64,000 bases of DNA, from contig NZ_VDMA02000018.1 of assembly GCF_006334915.2 (NCBI RefSeq), positions 62,001 to 126,000 of the forward strand, in the 5' to 3' direction. This DNA comes from Microbispora catharanthi. GTDB taxonomy: Bacteria; Actinomycetota; Actinomycetes; Streptosporangiales; Streptosporangiaceae. Both the position numbers and the translations under genes were made by a program. Below are positions 26,442-37,089 of this stretch, in pieces (positions within the stretch are counted from its first letter, which is position 1; each line of letters opens with the position of its first letter). The notes below the pieces were generated by a model that was not told the origin of the DNA, made no database searches, and worked only from the letters and a program-made list of their open reading frames with translations.

Positions 26442-27328
26442 CCCCGCACCTCCTGGGCGACCCGCCGGTGCTCGGCGGTGTGCTGGTCCATGTAGGCCAG
26501 GACGAGGTCTTCCAGGCTGACTCGGCTGACCGTCCAGGCGGGGTCGTGCGTCGGGGCGCCGGCACGGACCACGAACGTGCTCTGCCGGTCGGTGTGCCGG
26601 GCGGAGACCACGTACTGGTCGGCGGGCAGCCTGCCGGGGTCGCAGCGCGGGCCGGTGAGCCGGTGGTGGGTGGTCAGCAGATGGTCGGTCCTCCCGGCGA
26701 TCTGGACGCGGGAGTCGACGAGCACGACCAGGTAGTCGCAGACCTGTTCCAGGTCGGATACCAGGTGGGAGGAGAGCACCACGCTCAGCTTGTGTTCGGA
26801 GGCGGCCTCCCTCAGGTGCTGCAGGAACTCGTGACGGGCCAGCGGGTCGAGGGCGGCCGCGGGCTCGTCCAGGATCAGCAGGTCGGGCCGTTTGGCCAGG
26901 CCCAGGGTGAGGGCCAGTTGGGCACGTTGGCCGCCCGACAGTTTGCCTGCCCGATGCGCGGGGACGAGGCCGAGCCGCGCGATGCGTTCGCGCGCCATGC
27001 CGTCGTCCCAGCGGGGATTGAGCCGTGCTCCCAGCCGCAGATGTTCGGCGACGGTCAGGCTCGCGTAGACCGGGGTGTCCTGGGCGACGAACCCGACCTT
27101 GGCCAGCTGCGCGGGCGTGCCTCCCGGCCGGCCGCCGAGCACGGCGATGCCGCCCGCCGTGGGTTCGAGCTGGCCGCAGGCCAGCTTCAGCAATGTGGAC
27201 TTGCCGGCCCCGTTGGGGCCCACCAGCCCCACGATGTGGCCCGCCGGGATGTCGATGGTGCACTCGCGCAGCGCCCAGCGTCTGCCGTACTTCTTGCCCA
27301 GTGCCTGGGCTCGCAGGACAGCGGTCAC
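26438..27328 (-). CDS. ABC transporter ATP-binding protein
   Basis: The 296-residue ATPase has Walker A (GPNGAGKSTLL near residue 38), a Q-loop (GFVAQDTPVYASLTV), the signature LSGGQRAQL near 134, Walker B (LLILDEPAAALDP near 155) and an H-loop (VLSSHLVSDLEQVC). The C-terminal 80 residues are the variable tail of the DrrA/CcmA class. GTG at 27328 was chosen because AGGAGG stands 7 bases upstream; an in-frame ATG at 27415 lacks one. It is the first gene of a four-gene operon: ATPase, permease, S41 lipoprotein, lipase lipoprotein. Confidence 0.93.
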   Translation of the reverse strand: MTAVLRAQALGKKYGRRWALRECTIDIPAGHIVGLVGPNGAGKSTLLKLACGQLEPTAGGIAVLGGRPGGTPAQLAKVGFVAQDTPVYASLTVAEHLRLGARLNPRWDDGMARERIARLGLVPAHRAGKLSGGQRAQLALTLGLAKRPDLLILDEPAAALDPLARHEFLQHLREAASEHKLSVVLSSHLVSDLEQVCDYLVVLVDSRVQIAGRTDHLLTTHHRLTGPRCDPGRLPADQYVVSARHTDRQSTFVVRAGAPTHDPAWTVSRVSLEDLVLAYMDQHTAEHRRVAQEVRG

Positions 27329-27567
27329 GCTATGTCCTCCTGAGCAGAGGTTCGAAAGGATGGTCATGAACAGCGCCTCGATCGTTGAGGCCGCCATGCG
27401 GGGCCGCGGCTGCACCGGGGCCTCGTGCCGGGAACGAAGCTAGGCGCCGCTCCTGCCGTCGCGCTTCGGCCGTGCTGCCGAGATCACCTAGCGCTTGAGA
27501 ACGAGGGGCGGCCAGGTCATCCCTGCGGCCTAGTCCCGAAGAACGTGCAGCCCCGTCACGACGGCCG

Positions 27568-27602
27568 ATGTGGCACATATGGGGCAGGCGTGACAATGTG
27601 CC
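27568..27602. promoter_or_regulatory. ATGTG/CACAT dyad cluster at the kinase start
   Basis: ATGTG-G-CACAT (27568-27578) is a palindrome, and a third half-site ATGTGCC (27596-27602) lies one and a half turns further. It sits on the kinase side of the 239-bp divergent gap and could be a binding site for the cognate response regulator. It also makes the exact kinase start (27568, 27598 or 27604) uncertain. Confidence 0.35.
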
Positions 27603-28959
27603 GGTGGAGACCAGCGAACGACGGCCGTGGTGGCGGCGGGTGCTCGACCTGTACAGCCGGCTGAACGAGGACGACTCGGCTCGGGATGCGCCAGGGCGGG
27701 GCGGCGGCGGGTCTCCGGGACTGTCTCTCCGGGCCCTCGCCTTCGACGTGGTGGTCGCGATCGTCCTGACGGTCCTCGCGGTGACCGTGGCGGCGCAGTA
27801 TCCAGCGATCGGCGCCGCCGCGCGCCAGCCCGGAGTGATCGAGAGCCTGCGGCTGCGGGCTGACCCCCCACCGCCTCCCCGCGTCCTGCCCCTGAGCCCG
27901 TCGGAGCTCGTCGGTCATCCGCGTGTCGAGCTTCCGTCCCACGAGGCGCCCGCGTTCCTCGTGGCGCTGACGGCGTTGCCGCTGGCGGTGAGGCGCCGGT
28001 ATCCGCTCATCGCCTTCTGGGTGGTGCTGCTGGCGGCGCGGGCCACACACGCGGACGCGACCTGGATCACGGTCCTGACGTGCACGATCGCCGCGTACGG
28101 CGCCATCGTCCACAGCCGCAACCGGGTCCTGGCGATGAGTGGCCTGGTGCTCGCGGGCGGGCTCCTCGGCGCCGGGTTCGGGGACATCACGCCCGCACTG
28201 CCGGGCTGGATGGGGCCGTTCTTCGCCCTGCTGAGCGCCGGCGTGCTCGGGAACTTCGTCCGCTTCTGGCGGCGCCGGCTCGCCGATGTGCGGCAGGAGC
28301 AGGAGGACGCCATGCGCCGGGCCGTCGCGGAGGAGCGCTCCCGGATCGCCGCCGAGCTCCACGATGTGGTGACCCACAATGTCAACGTGATGGTGATCCA
28401 GGCCGGCGCCGCCCGCAGCGTCATGGACGCGGAGCCGGAACAGTCGAAACAGGCTCTGCTCGCGATCGAGTCCGGCGGCCGGGCCGCCATGGCCGAGCTG
28501 CGCCATGTCATGGGCCTGCTGGCCGGCCCGGGCGGCGAACGCCTCGACGGGCCGTCCGACGGGCTCGAACCCCAACCCGGGCTCGACCAGCTCGACGCCC
28601 TGGTGGCACGGGTCCGCGCCGCCGGAGTGCCGGTGGAGGTCGCGGTGTCGCCGCCCGGGCCGCTGCCTCCCGGGATCGACCTCGCCGCCTACCGGGTCGT
28701 CCAGGAGGCCCTCACCAACACGATCAAGCACGCGCCCGGGGCCGCCGCGTCCGTGACGATCGGCCATGACGGTGACTGGCTGGAGATCGAGGTGACCGAC
28801 ACCGGCGGCACACGCGGCGCCGAGCCCCGCACCGGGGGTGGCAGGGGGCTGATCGGGCTGCGCGAGCGGCTCGCGGTCTACGGCGGGACCCTCGACGCCG
28901 GACGGACGGCCGGGGGCGGATTCCGGGTGAAGGCCCGCGTCCCGTGGAGGTCCGCATGA
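27568..28959 (+). CDS. DesK-type sensor histidine kinase beside the ABC operon
   Basis: Up to 463 residues. A Gly-rich N-terminus precedes membrane segments (about 55-80 and 125-225), then a coiled linker (RQEQEDAMRRAVAEERSRIA), the HisKA_3 box AELHDVVTHNVNVMVIQ with phospho-His near residue 267, and HATPase_c (QEALTNTIKHAPGAA, TDTGG, RGLIGLRERLAVYGG). Starts at 27568 (ATG), 27598 (GTG) and 27604 (GTG) are all in frame and none has a good ribosome site. The stop overlaps the response regulator as ATGA. It is divergent from the ABC exporter operon, a common layout in which the two-component pair controls the exporter. Confidence 0.87.
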   Translation: MWHIWGRRDNVPVETSERRPWWRRVLDLYSRLNEDDSARDAPGRGGGGSPGLSLRALAFDVVVAIVLTVLAVTVAAQYPAIGAAARQPGVIESLRLRADPPPPPRVLPLSPSELVGHPRVELPSHEAPAFLVALTALPLAVRRRYPLIAFWVVLLAARATHADATWITVLTCTIAAYGAIVHSRNRVLAMSGLVLAGGLLGAGFGDITPALPGWMGPFFALLSAGVLGNFVRFWRRRLADVRQEQEDAMRRAVAEERSRIAAELHDVVTHNVNVMVIQAGAARSVMDAEPEQSKQALLAIESGGRAAMAELRHVMGLLAGPGGERLDGPSDGLEPQPGLDQLDALVARVRAAGVPVEVAVSPPGPLPPGIDLAAYRVVQEALTNTIKHAPGAAASVTIGHDGDWLEIEVTDTGGTRGAEPRTGGGRGLIGLRERLAVYGGTLDAGRTAGGGFRVKARVPWRSA

Positions 28960-29627
28960 CCGAGCGGTTGCGCGCCGTCATCGCCGATGACCAGGCACTG
29001 GTCCGCACGGGATTCCGCATGATCCTCACCGCCAACGGCATCGAGGTGACGGCCGAGGCCGCCAACGGGGAGGAAGCCGTCGCCGCGGTCCGCCGCACCA
29101 GGCCCGACGTCGTGCTCATGGACATCCGGATGCCGCAGATGGACGGCCTCGAAGCCACCCGTCGCATCCTCGCAAACGGCGGCGAGGGCACCCGCGTGCT
29201 GATCCTGACCACCTACGACCTCGACCACTACGTGTACGCCGCGCTCACCGCGGGCGCGAGCGGGTTCCTGCTCAAGGACGTCTCACCCGAGCACCTGGTG
29301 GCCGCGGTACGTCTGGTGCGCTCCGGCGACGCTCTGCTCGCGCCCACCATCACCCGCCGCCTGGTCGAGCGATTCGCCCGCCGCGACAACGCCAAGCCCA
29401 CCCTCCACCGCGACCTGTCCGACCTGACGCCTCGCGAACTGGACGTGCTGCGCCTGCTGGCCACCGGCCTGAGCAACGCGGAACTCGCCGGCCAGTTGTC
29501 GCTCAGCGTGGCCACGGTGAAGACCCACGTCGCCGGCATCCTGTCCAAGCTCGGCCTGCGCGACCGTGTCCAAGCCGTGGTGGTCGCCTACGAGACCGGC
29601 CTGGTCTCTCCCGGCGGCACCGGCTGA
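28956..29627 (+). CDS. NarL/FixJ-type response regulator
   Basis: The 223-residue protein has a receiver domain (VIADDQALVRTGFRMIL; phospho-acceptor Asp in VLMDIRMPQMDG near residue 55; GFLLKDVS) and a LuxR-type helix-turn-helix at about 155-215 (LTPRELDVLRLLATGLSNAEL, then ATVKTHVAGILSKLGLRDR). It is coupled to the preceding kinase. The likely target is the divergent ABC/lipoprotein operon. Confidence 0.93.
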   Translation: MTERLRAVIADDQALVRTGFRMILTANGIEVTAEAANGEEAVAAVRRTRPDVVLMDIRMPQMDGLEATRRILANGGEGTRVLILTTYDLDHYVYAALTAGASGFLLKDVSPEHLVAAVRLVRSGDALLAPTITRRLVERFARRDNAKPTLHRDLSDLTPRELDVLRLLATGLSNAELAGQLSLSVATVKTHVAGILSKLGLRDRVQAVVVAYETGLVSPGGTG

Positions 29628-29706
29628 CCTGAACCCGCCTGGACACAACTCCCGAGACCGGGATCCGTTCCGGAGCGATCCGCGTCGCCGCATCCGGCGT
29701 GGCGGA

Positions 29707-30432
29707 TCACCGGGGACGGCTGCTGACGCCAACCCGAGCGGTGGGCCTCCTGGAAGTGACCGACCCACTCGCCCTGCGGACGGCCCACTCCGCGACGACG
29801 AGGTTGATCACCCATCCGGCGCCCATCAGCAGCGCCCGGGGGAGCGGACCGGGCTCGCCGGCCAGCGCCATCCAGGGACCGACGGTCAGCAACTGGGTGC
29901 CCGCGCCCATGCCGATCGCGTAGCCCCGCGTCATCCAGGCGCGATGACGGGCGACGTCCCGGCGCCGGATCGCCGCGAAGCCGAGGACGAGGGACACGAT
30001 CATGAGAGTGCCGAACACCAGCCGCAGGCCCACGAGGAGGGCGCTGTCGTTGGCCAGATGGGGATAGAACAGCGTCATCCACAGACCCGTGAACGCGCTG
30101 ACGATCCCGGACGGAACCACGAGCCGCCCGGCGGCGCGGTGCCAGGCGGGCCTGCGGCGGCGCAATCCGTGGGCGAACTGGAGGGCCCCCAGGACGCTGA
30201 AGAGGGTGACGGAGATGATGTGCGCGACGACGGGTGCGGGCGTCGCGAAATACCGGACGCTGTCCTGGGTGATCGGTCCGCCGCCGGCCAGTTGCCCCAG
30301 CCGGGTGGAACCGGCGATCACCGGGACGGCGCTGAGCGCGATCAGCGCGGCGGGCACGAGCCACCCCGCCCTGCGGTTCCTGCCGGATGAGTCGCTCCGC
30401 GCGAGCGTGGGCCGTTCCATCGATTCGGTCAT
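29707..30432 (-). CDS. DUF2306-like membrane protein
   Basis: A 241-residue membrane protein with about six to seven hydrophobic segments. The pattern FATPAPVVAHIISVTLFSVLG, then LQFAHGLRRRRPAWHRAAGR and AWMTRGYAIGMGAGTQ, with conserved His residues in the membrane, resembles DUF2306 proteins, which are related to predicted heme-binding cytochrome-like families. ATG at 30432 was preferred over ATGs further upstream because it gives a short polar N-terminus. It is divergent from a quinone oxidoreductase gene with a 10-bp inverted repeat between them. Function unknown. Confidence 0.75.
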   Translation of the reverse strand: MTESMERPTLARSDSSGRNRRAGWLVPAALIALSAVPVIAGSTRLGQLAGGGPITQDSVRYFATPAPVVAHIISVTLFSVLGALQFAHGLRRRRPAWHRAAGRLVVPSGIVSAFTGLWMTLFYPHLANDSALLVGLRLVFGTLMIVSLVLGFAAIRRRDVARHRAWMTRGYAIGMGAGTQLLTVGPWMALAGEPGPLPRALLMGAGWVINLVVAEWAVRRASGSVTSRRPTARVGVSSRPR

Positions 30433-30492
30433 GCGCCGATCGTGGTCCCCGAGGGGACGGTGGTTCATCGGCGGAACGGCCGGATCCGTGCC

Positions 30493-30515
30493 GCCCGATC
30501 GGCTGCCGATCGGGC
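30493..30515. promoter_or_regulatory. Candidate operator: 10-bp inverted repeat
   Basis: GCCCGATCGG (30493-30502) and CCGATCGGGC (30506-30515) are perfect inverted arms around CTG. They lie in the 162-bp gap between the divergent DUF2306-like and oxidoreductase genes. No regulator gene is adjacent. Confidence 0.5.
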
Positions 30516-30594
30516 GTACTTTCGGCCGATACGCCCTGCGTGCGGCGCTTCTTACGCTGGCACTCCCCACCGCCGAGGTGACGAGGAGAATGCG

Positions 30595-31578
30595 ATGAAG
30601 GCGTACGTCCTACGCTCGTACGGTCCGTCCGACGTCCTGGAGCTCACCGACGTCGGCACGCCCGTGCCCGGCCCCGGTGAGGTGCTGGTCCGGGTGCGCG
30701 CCACCTCGGTCCAGCCGTACGACTGGCACCACATGAGAGGCGAGCCGTACGCCGCGCGTCTGATGGGCGGCACACTCGGCCCGCGCAGACCGCGAATCGG
30801 CATCCTGGGCGCCGACGTGGCGGGACAGGTCGAGGCCGTCGGCTCCGGCGTCACCGCGTTCCGCGTGGGCGACGAGGTGTTCACCCTGCTCACGCAGGGT
30901 GGCTTCGCCGAGTACGTGTGCGTACGGGAGAGCGCGCTGGCCCGGAAGCCGGAGAACCTGTCGTTCGAGCAGGCGGCCGCGGTGCCGATGGCGGCCGTCA
31001 CCGCACTGATAGCACTCGATCAGGGACGGGTCCAGGCGGGGCACGGGGTCCTCGTGAACGGCGCCTCGGGCGGCGTGGGAACCTTCGCCGTGCAGCTCGC
31101 CAAGGCGTTCGGCGCCGAGGTCACCGGTGTGTGCAGCGGCCGGAACGCCGACCTGGTGCGGTCGATCGGCGCGGACGAGGTCGTCGACTACACGAAGGAG
31201 GACTTCACCCGGCGCGGGCGGCGTCATGACCTGCTGGTCGACATCGCGGGCACCCGCGCGCTGCCGGCCTGCGCGCGGGTGCTGAAGCCCCGGGGGACGC
31301 ACGTCGTCGTCGGCGGGCCGGCCGGACGATGGCTGCAACCGGTCGGTCACATGATCGCGACGCTCGCGGTGTCGCCGTTCGTGTCCCAGCGCGTGGTCGT
31401 GGCTCAGGTGGCCTACGGCGAGAACGCCCGGGGCGACCTGATGCGGCTGACCGACCTCATCGAGGACGGCAAGGTCACCCCGGTGATCCACCGCAGCTAT
31501 CCGTTCCACGAGATCGCGGCGGCCATCGGATACGTGGAGCAGGGGCACGCCGCAGGAAAGGTCGTCATCACGGTATGA
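30595..31578 (+). CDS. NAD(P)-dependent quinone oxidoreductase (zinc-free medium-chain dehydrogenase)
   Basis: A 327-residue MDR-superfamily enzyme of the quinone-reductase type. It has the GroES-like N-terminal domain (VPGPGEVLVRVRATSVQPYDW, GADVAGQVEAVGSGVTAF) and a Rossmann domain with NGASGGVGTFAVQLAKAFGA near residue 155. The catalytic zinc ligands of alcohol dehydrogenases are absent, so it should reduce quinones or enones with NAD(P)H. ATG at 30595 follows GAGGAG by 8 bases. Confidence 0.9.
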   Translation: MKAYVLRSYGPSDVLELTDVGTPVPGPGEVLVRVRATSVQPYDWHHMRGEPYAARLMGGTLGPRRPRIGILGADVAGQVEAVGSGVTAFRVGDEVFTLLTQGGFAEYVCVRESALARKPENLSFEQAAAVPMAAVTALIALDQGRVQAGHGVLVNGASGGVGTFAVQLAKAFGAEVTGVCSGRNADLVRSIGADEVVDYTKEDFTRRGRRHDLLVDIAGTRALPACARVLKPRGTHVVVGGPAGRWLQPVGHMIATLAVSPFVSQRVVVAQVAYGENARGDLMRLTDLIEDGKVTPVIHRSYPFHEIAAAIGYVEQGHAAGKVVITV

Positions 31579-31681
31579 GCCGCCGGTCGAGGCTCTCCCC
31601 GGCCCGCCGCCCGCGCTCCGCCGCGGCGCTCCGCGACCGCAAACCGGGGGAGCCGCGCGCGACGGGCACGGTCGGCAGGGC

Positions 31682-33913
31682 TCAGGACTCGGCGACCAGG
31701 CCCTCGGGCTCGGCCTCCGCGTCCTCGGCGGCCGTCTCGGCGCGCTCCTCCATCTCCGGGCTCACGGCCGTCGGGCTCTCCACCGGCCGCAGCCAGACGA
31801 CGCCGAGCGGCGGCACGCGCAGCCGGGTCGAGCAGGGCAGCCCGTGCCGCGGCTCCTCGACCGACTCGACCGCGCCCATGTTGCCGACGCCGCTCCCGGC
31901 GTACTCGTACGCGTCGGTGTTGAGGATCTCCTCCCACCGCCCGGGGGTGGGCAGGCCGAGGTGGTAGTCCTGGTGCGGGGCGCCGGAGAAGTTGGCCACG
32001 CAGGCCAGCACCGAGCCGTCCGCGCCGTACCGCAGGAACGACAGCACGTTGCCCGAGGCGTCGTCGGCGTCGATCCAGCGGAAGCCCTCGTGGGTGTTGT
32101 CACGCGAGTACAGCGCGGGCGACTCCCGGTAGACGTGGTTCAGGTCCTTCACCAGGCGGCGTACGCCCTGGTGGTAGTCGAAGTCCAGCACCCACCAGTC
32201 GAGGCCGTTCGCCTCCGACCACTCGGCCCCCTGGCCGAACTCGCCGCCCATGAACAGCAGCTGCTTGCCCGGGTGGGCCCACATGAAGCCGTACAGCGCG
32301 CGCAGGTTGGCGAAGCGCTGCCACTCGTCGCCCGGCATCTTGCCCAGCAGCGACCCCTTGAGGTGGACGACCTCGTCGTGCGACAGCGGTAGCACGAAGT
32401 TCTCCGAGAAGGCGTACATCAGGGAGAACGTCATCTGGTGGTGGTGATACTGCCGGTAGATCGGCTCGCGGGACATGTAGCTGAGCGAGTCGTGCATCCA
32501 GCCCATGTTCCACTTGAAGCCGAAGCCGAGCCCGCCGAGGTGGACGGGCCGCGACACGCCGGGCCAGGCGGTCGACTCCTCCGCGATCGTCATGATCCCC
32601 GGCTCCTCGCGGTAGACGACGGAGTTCATCTCCTTGAGGAACTCGATCGCGTCGAGGTTCTCCCTGCCGCCGTACACGTTGGGCGTCCACTCGCCCTCGC
32701 GGCGCGAGTAGTCGAGGTAGAGCATCGAGGCCACGGCGTCCACCCGCAGGCCGTCGACGTGGAACTCCTTGAGCCAGTAGAGCGCGTTGGCCACGAGGAA
32801 GTTGCGCACCTCGTTGCGGCCGAAGTCGAAGACGTACGTGCCCCAGTCGGGGTGGGTGCCGCGGGCGGGGTCGGCGTGCTCGTAGAGCGGCGTGCCGTCG
32901 AAGCGTGCCAGCGCCCACTCGTCCATCGGGAAGTGCGCGGGCACCCAGTCGACGATGACGCCGATGCCGGCCCGGTGCAGTTCGTCCACGAGGTGGCGGA
33001 AGTCGTCGGGGGAGCCGAACCGCGAGGTCGGGGCGTAGTAGGAGGTCACCTGGTAGCCCCACGAGCCGCCGAAGGGGTGCTCGGCGACCGGCAGGAACTC
33101 CACGTGCGTGAATCCCATGTCCTTGACGTACTCGACCAGCTCGCGGGCGAGCTTGCGGTAGGACAGGCCGGGCCGCCAGGAGCCCAGGTGCACCTCGTAG
33201 GTGCTCATCGGCTCGGCGAGGGCGTCGCGCGACGGCCGGGCGGCCATCCACTCCTCGTCGCGCCACTCGTACGCCGAGCTCTCGACGATGCTGGCGGTCG
33301 CCGGGGGCACCTCGGTGCGGCGGGCCATCGGGTCGGCCTTCTCCCGCCAGATCCCGTCGAGGCCGAGGATCTGGAACTTGTACCGCGTGCCCTCGCCGAT
33401 CCCCGGGAGGAACAGCTCCCACACGCCCGACCGGCCGAGCGAGCGCATGGGGTGGGCGGCGCCGTTCCAGTGGTTGAAGTCGCCGATCACCCGCACGCCC
33501 TGGGCGTTCGGCGCCCACACCGAGAAGGCCGTCCCGTCCACGTCCTCGTGACGTACCACCCGCGCCCCGAGCACCTCCCACAGCCGTTCGTGCCGGCCCT
33601 CACCGATCAGGTGGAGGTCCAGCTCGCCCAGCGTCGGCCAGTGCCGGTACGGATCGTCCGTCTCGTACGGCGGGGCGTCTGGATAGGTGATGCGCAGGCG
33701 GTAGTCGGGGACCTTGTCGAGTCCGGGCAGCGTCACCTCGAACACCCCGAACGCGAGGTGGCTCATCTCGTGCGCCGACCCGTCGGCCAGCACCTCGACC
33801 TTCTCCGCGAAGGGGCGCAGGGCCCTGATCGTGACGCCGTCGGGCCCGGGATGGGCCCCCAATATGGAGTGGGGGTCGTGATGAGCGCCCCCCGCCAGCC
33901 GGTCCAAGTCCAT
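31682..33913 (-). CDS. glgB: 1,4-alpha-glucan branching enzyme (GlgB)
   Basis: GlgB makes alpha-1,6 branches in glycogen-like glucan. The 743-residue protein has the N-terminal CBM48-type modules (about 1-200) and a GH13 barrel: [10 protein letters not shown] near residue 235, [12 protein letters not shown] near 320, nucleophile in [15 protein letters not shown] near 393, acid/base in [10 protein letters not shown] near 443 and LSHDEVVH near 510. ATG at 33913 was chosen because AGGGCAGG lies 9 bases upstream; a TTG three codons earlier is possible. The acidic C-terminal tail is unusual but not conserved. Last gene of the glgE-treS-mak-glgB cluster. Confidence 0.95.
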   Translation of the reverse strand: MDLDRLAGGAHHDPHSILGAHPGPDGVTIRALRPFAEKVEVLADGSAHEMSHLAFGVFEVTLPGLDKVPDYRLRITYPDAPPYETDDPYRHWPTLGELDLHLIGEGRHERLWEVLGARVVRHEDVDGTAFSVWAPNAQGVRVIGDFNHWNGAAHPMRSLGRSGVWELFLPGIGEGTRYKFQILGLDGIWREKADPMARRTEVPPATASIVESSAYEWRDEEWMAARPSRDALAEPMSTYEVHLGSWRPGLSYRKLARELVEYVKDMGFTHVEFLPVAEHPFGGSWGYQVTSYYAPTSRFGSPDDFRHLVDELHRAGIGVIVDWVPAHFPMDEWALARFDGTPLYEHADPARGTHPDWGTYVFDFGRNEVRNFLVANALYWLKEFHVDGLRVDAVASMLYLDYSRREGEWTPNVYGGRENLDAIEFLKEMNSVVYREEPGIMTIAEESTAWPGVSRPVHLGGLGFGFKWNMGWMHDSLSYMSREPIYRQYHHHQMTFSLMYAFSENFVLPLSHDEVVHLKGSLLGKMPGDEWQRFANLRALYGFMWAHPGKQLLFMGGEFGQGAEWSEANGLDWWVLDFDYHQGVRRLVKDLNHVYRESPALYSRDNTHEGFRWIDADDASGNVLSFLRYGADGSVLACVANFSGAPHQDYHLGLPTPGRWEEILNTDAYEYAGSGVGNMGAVESVEEPRHGLPCSTRLRVPPLGVVWLRPVESPTAVSPEMEERAETAAEDAEAEPEGLVAES

Positions 33914-33960
33914 GTCGCCCAACCTGCCCTAGATATATCCCTCCGAACACCCTGATCTTG

Positions 33961-35306
33961 TCAGCGAAAGGCCGCGAGCGGGATGGGCAGCCACGAGGGG
34001 CGGTTGCGCGCCTCGTAGACGACCTCGTACACCGCCTTGCTCAGTTCGAGCGCGCGCAGCAGCACCGCGTCGTCGCCGCGGATGCGCCCGCCGCCCTCCG
34101 AGTAGCCGGCCAGGAACGCGGCCCGGTTGCGCTCCGACCACTCCCTGGCCCGGTTCTCCAGGTTCCCGGCGTCGGGGCGGTCGGCCAGCAGGTGCCGTGC
34201 GGCGTAGTCGAACGAGCGCAGCATGCCCGCCACGTCACGCAGCGGCGAATCGAGCGCCCGCCGCTCGGCCAGCGGCTGGCCCGGCTCGCCCTCGAAGTCG
34301 AGCACCACCCAGTCGGTCATGGTCCGCATGACCTGACCGAGGTGGTAGTCGCCGTGCACCCGCTGCACCGGGATCTCGTGACCGAGATCGGACAGCCGGT
34401 CGAACGCGTCGGCGGCCACGTCGGCGTGCTCGCCGAGGCGTGGCACCTCGGCGACCGCCTTGTCCAGGCGGCGGCGGAACCGCTCGGTCATCCGCTTGAT
34501 CTCGGGCGGCTCGATCGTCCCCGTGGGGAAGGCCCGCGCGAGTTCGCGGTGCACCTGCGCGGTGGCCAGCCCGAGCCGCCGCGCCTCGGCGGCGAAGTCG
34601 CCTCCGGCGTCCTCCGCCGGCATGCCCTCGGGGCACGCGTAGAGGTCGCGCACGCTGGTCAGCGCCATCGACCAGCCCTCGTTGGCGTTCTGCAGGTACT
34701 CCTGCATGATCGCCAAGGTCGTCGGCTCGCCCTGGAGCTCGGTCTCGATCCAGCCGTACGGCCTGGCCACATGAGCCGAGCCCGCGTCCGCGAGCGCCGT
34801 GATGATCTCCAGCTCGGGGTTGACCCCCGGGTTGAGCTGGCGGAACAGCTTGAATATGTACTTGTCGCCGTACACCAGCGAGGTGTTCGACTGCTCGGCG
34901 GTCAGCACGAGGCTGCGTTGCGAGGCGTCGATCTCCGCCCCGTGCGCGAGGTGGAAGCCGACGCCGTCGAACCGGCGGTCGGCGGCCATCCCCTCCAGCA
35001 GGTGCCCCGTCAGGGCGGAGTCGTGCAGCGCGTCGTATATCTCGACCTCGCGGCCGCCCCGGCGGCAGGCGCCGATCCGGACGTGACCGAGCCGGTCGGG
35101 CAGGTGCTCACGCAGCCCGACCGGGATCTGGTAACGCGTGTGGCGCTCGCCCTGCCGCACGCACACGATCAGATGGAGCAGCGCCGGGTCACCGGCGGCG
35201 ATCTCGATCTCGGAGTCGATGGACAGGTCGTCGATGGCGCGCCCCTTGCCGGCGAACCACCGTTGTCCGGTGATCCAGCCGGCCAGGAGCCCCTGAAGTG
35301 AAGTCG

Positions 35307-35310
<4 letters not shown>
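33961..35310 (-). CDS. mak: Maltokinase (Mak/Pep2)
   Basis: Maltokinase phosphorylates maltose with ATP to maltose 1-phosphate, the substrate of GlgE. The 449-residue protein starts with the maltokinase-specific N-terminal cap ([16 protein letters not shown]) and has the aminoglycoside-phosphotransferase-like core: [14 protein letters not shown] near residue 317 (catalytic Asp) and [13 protein letters not shown] near 332 (metal-binding Asp). The start overlaps the treS stop as ATGA. In many actinomycetes this activity is fused to TreS; here the two are separate but coupled. Confidence 0.93.
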
Positions 35311-37058
<1,748 letters not shown>

Positions 37059-37089
37059 CTTTTGACTCCCCGGATGTGCCGAGCTGCGC

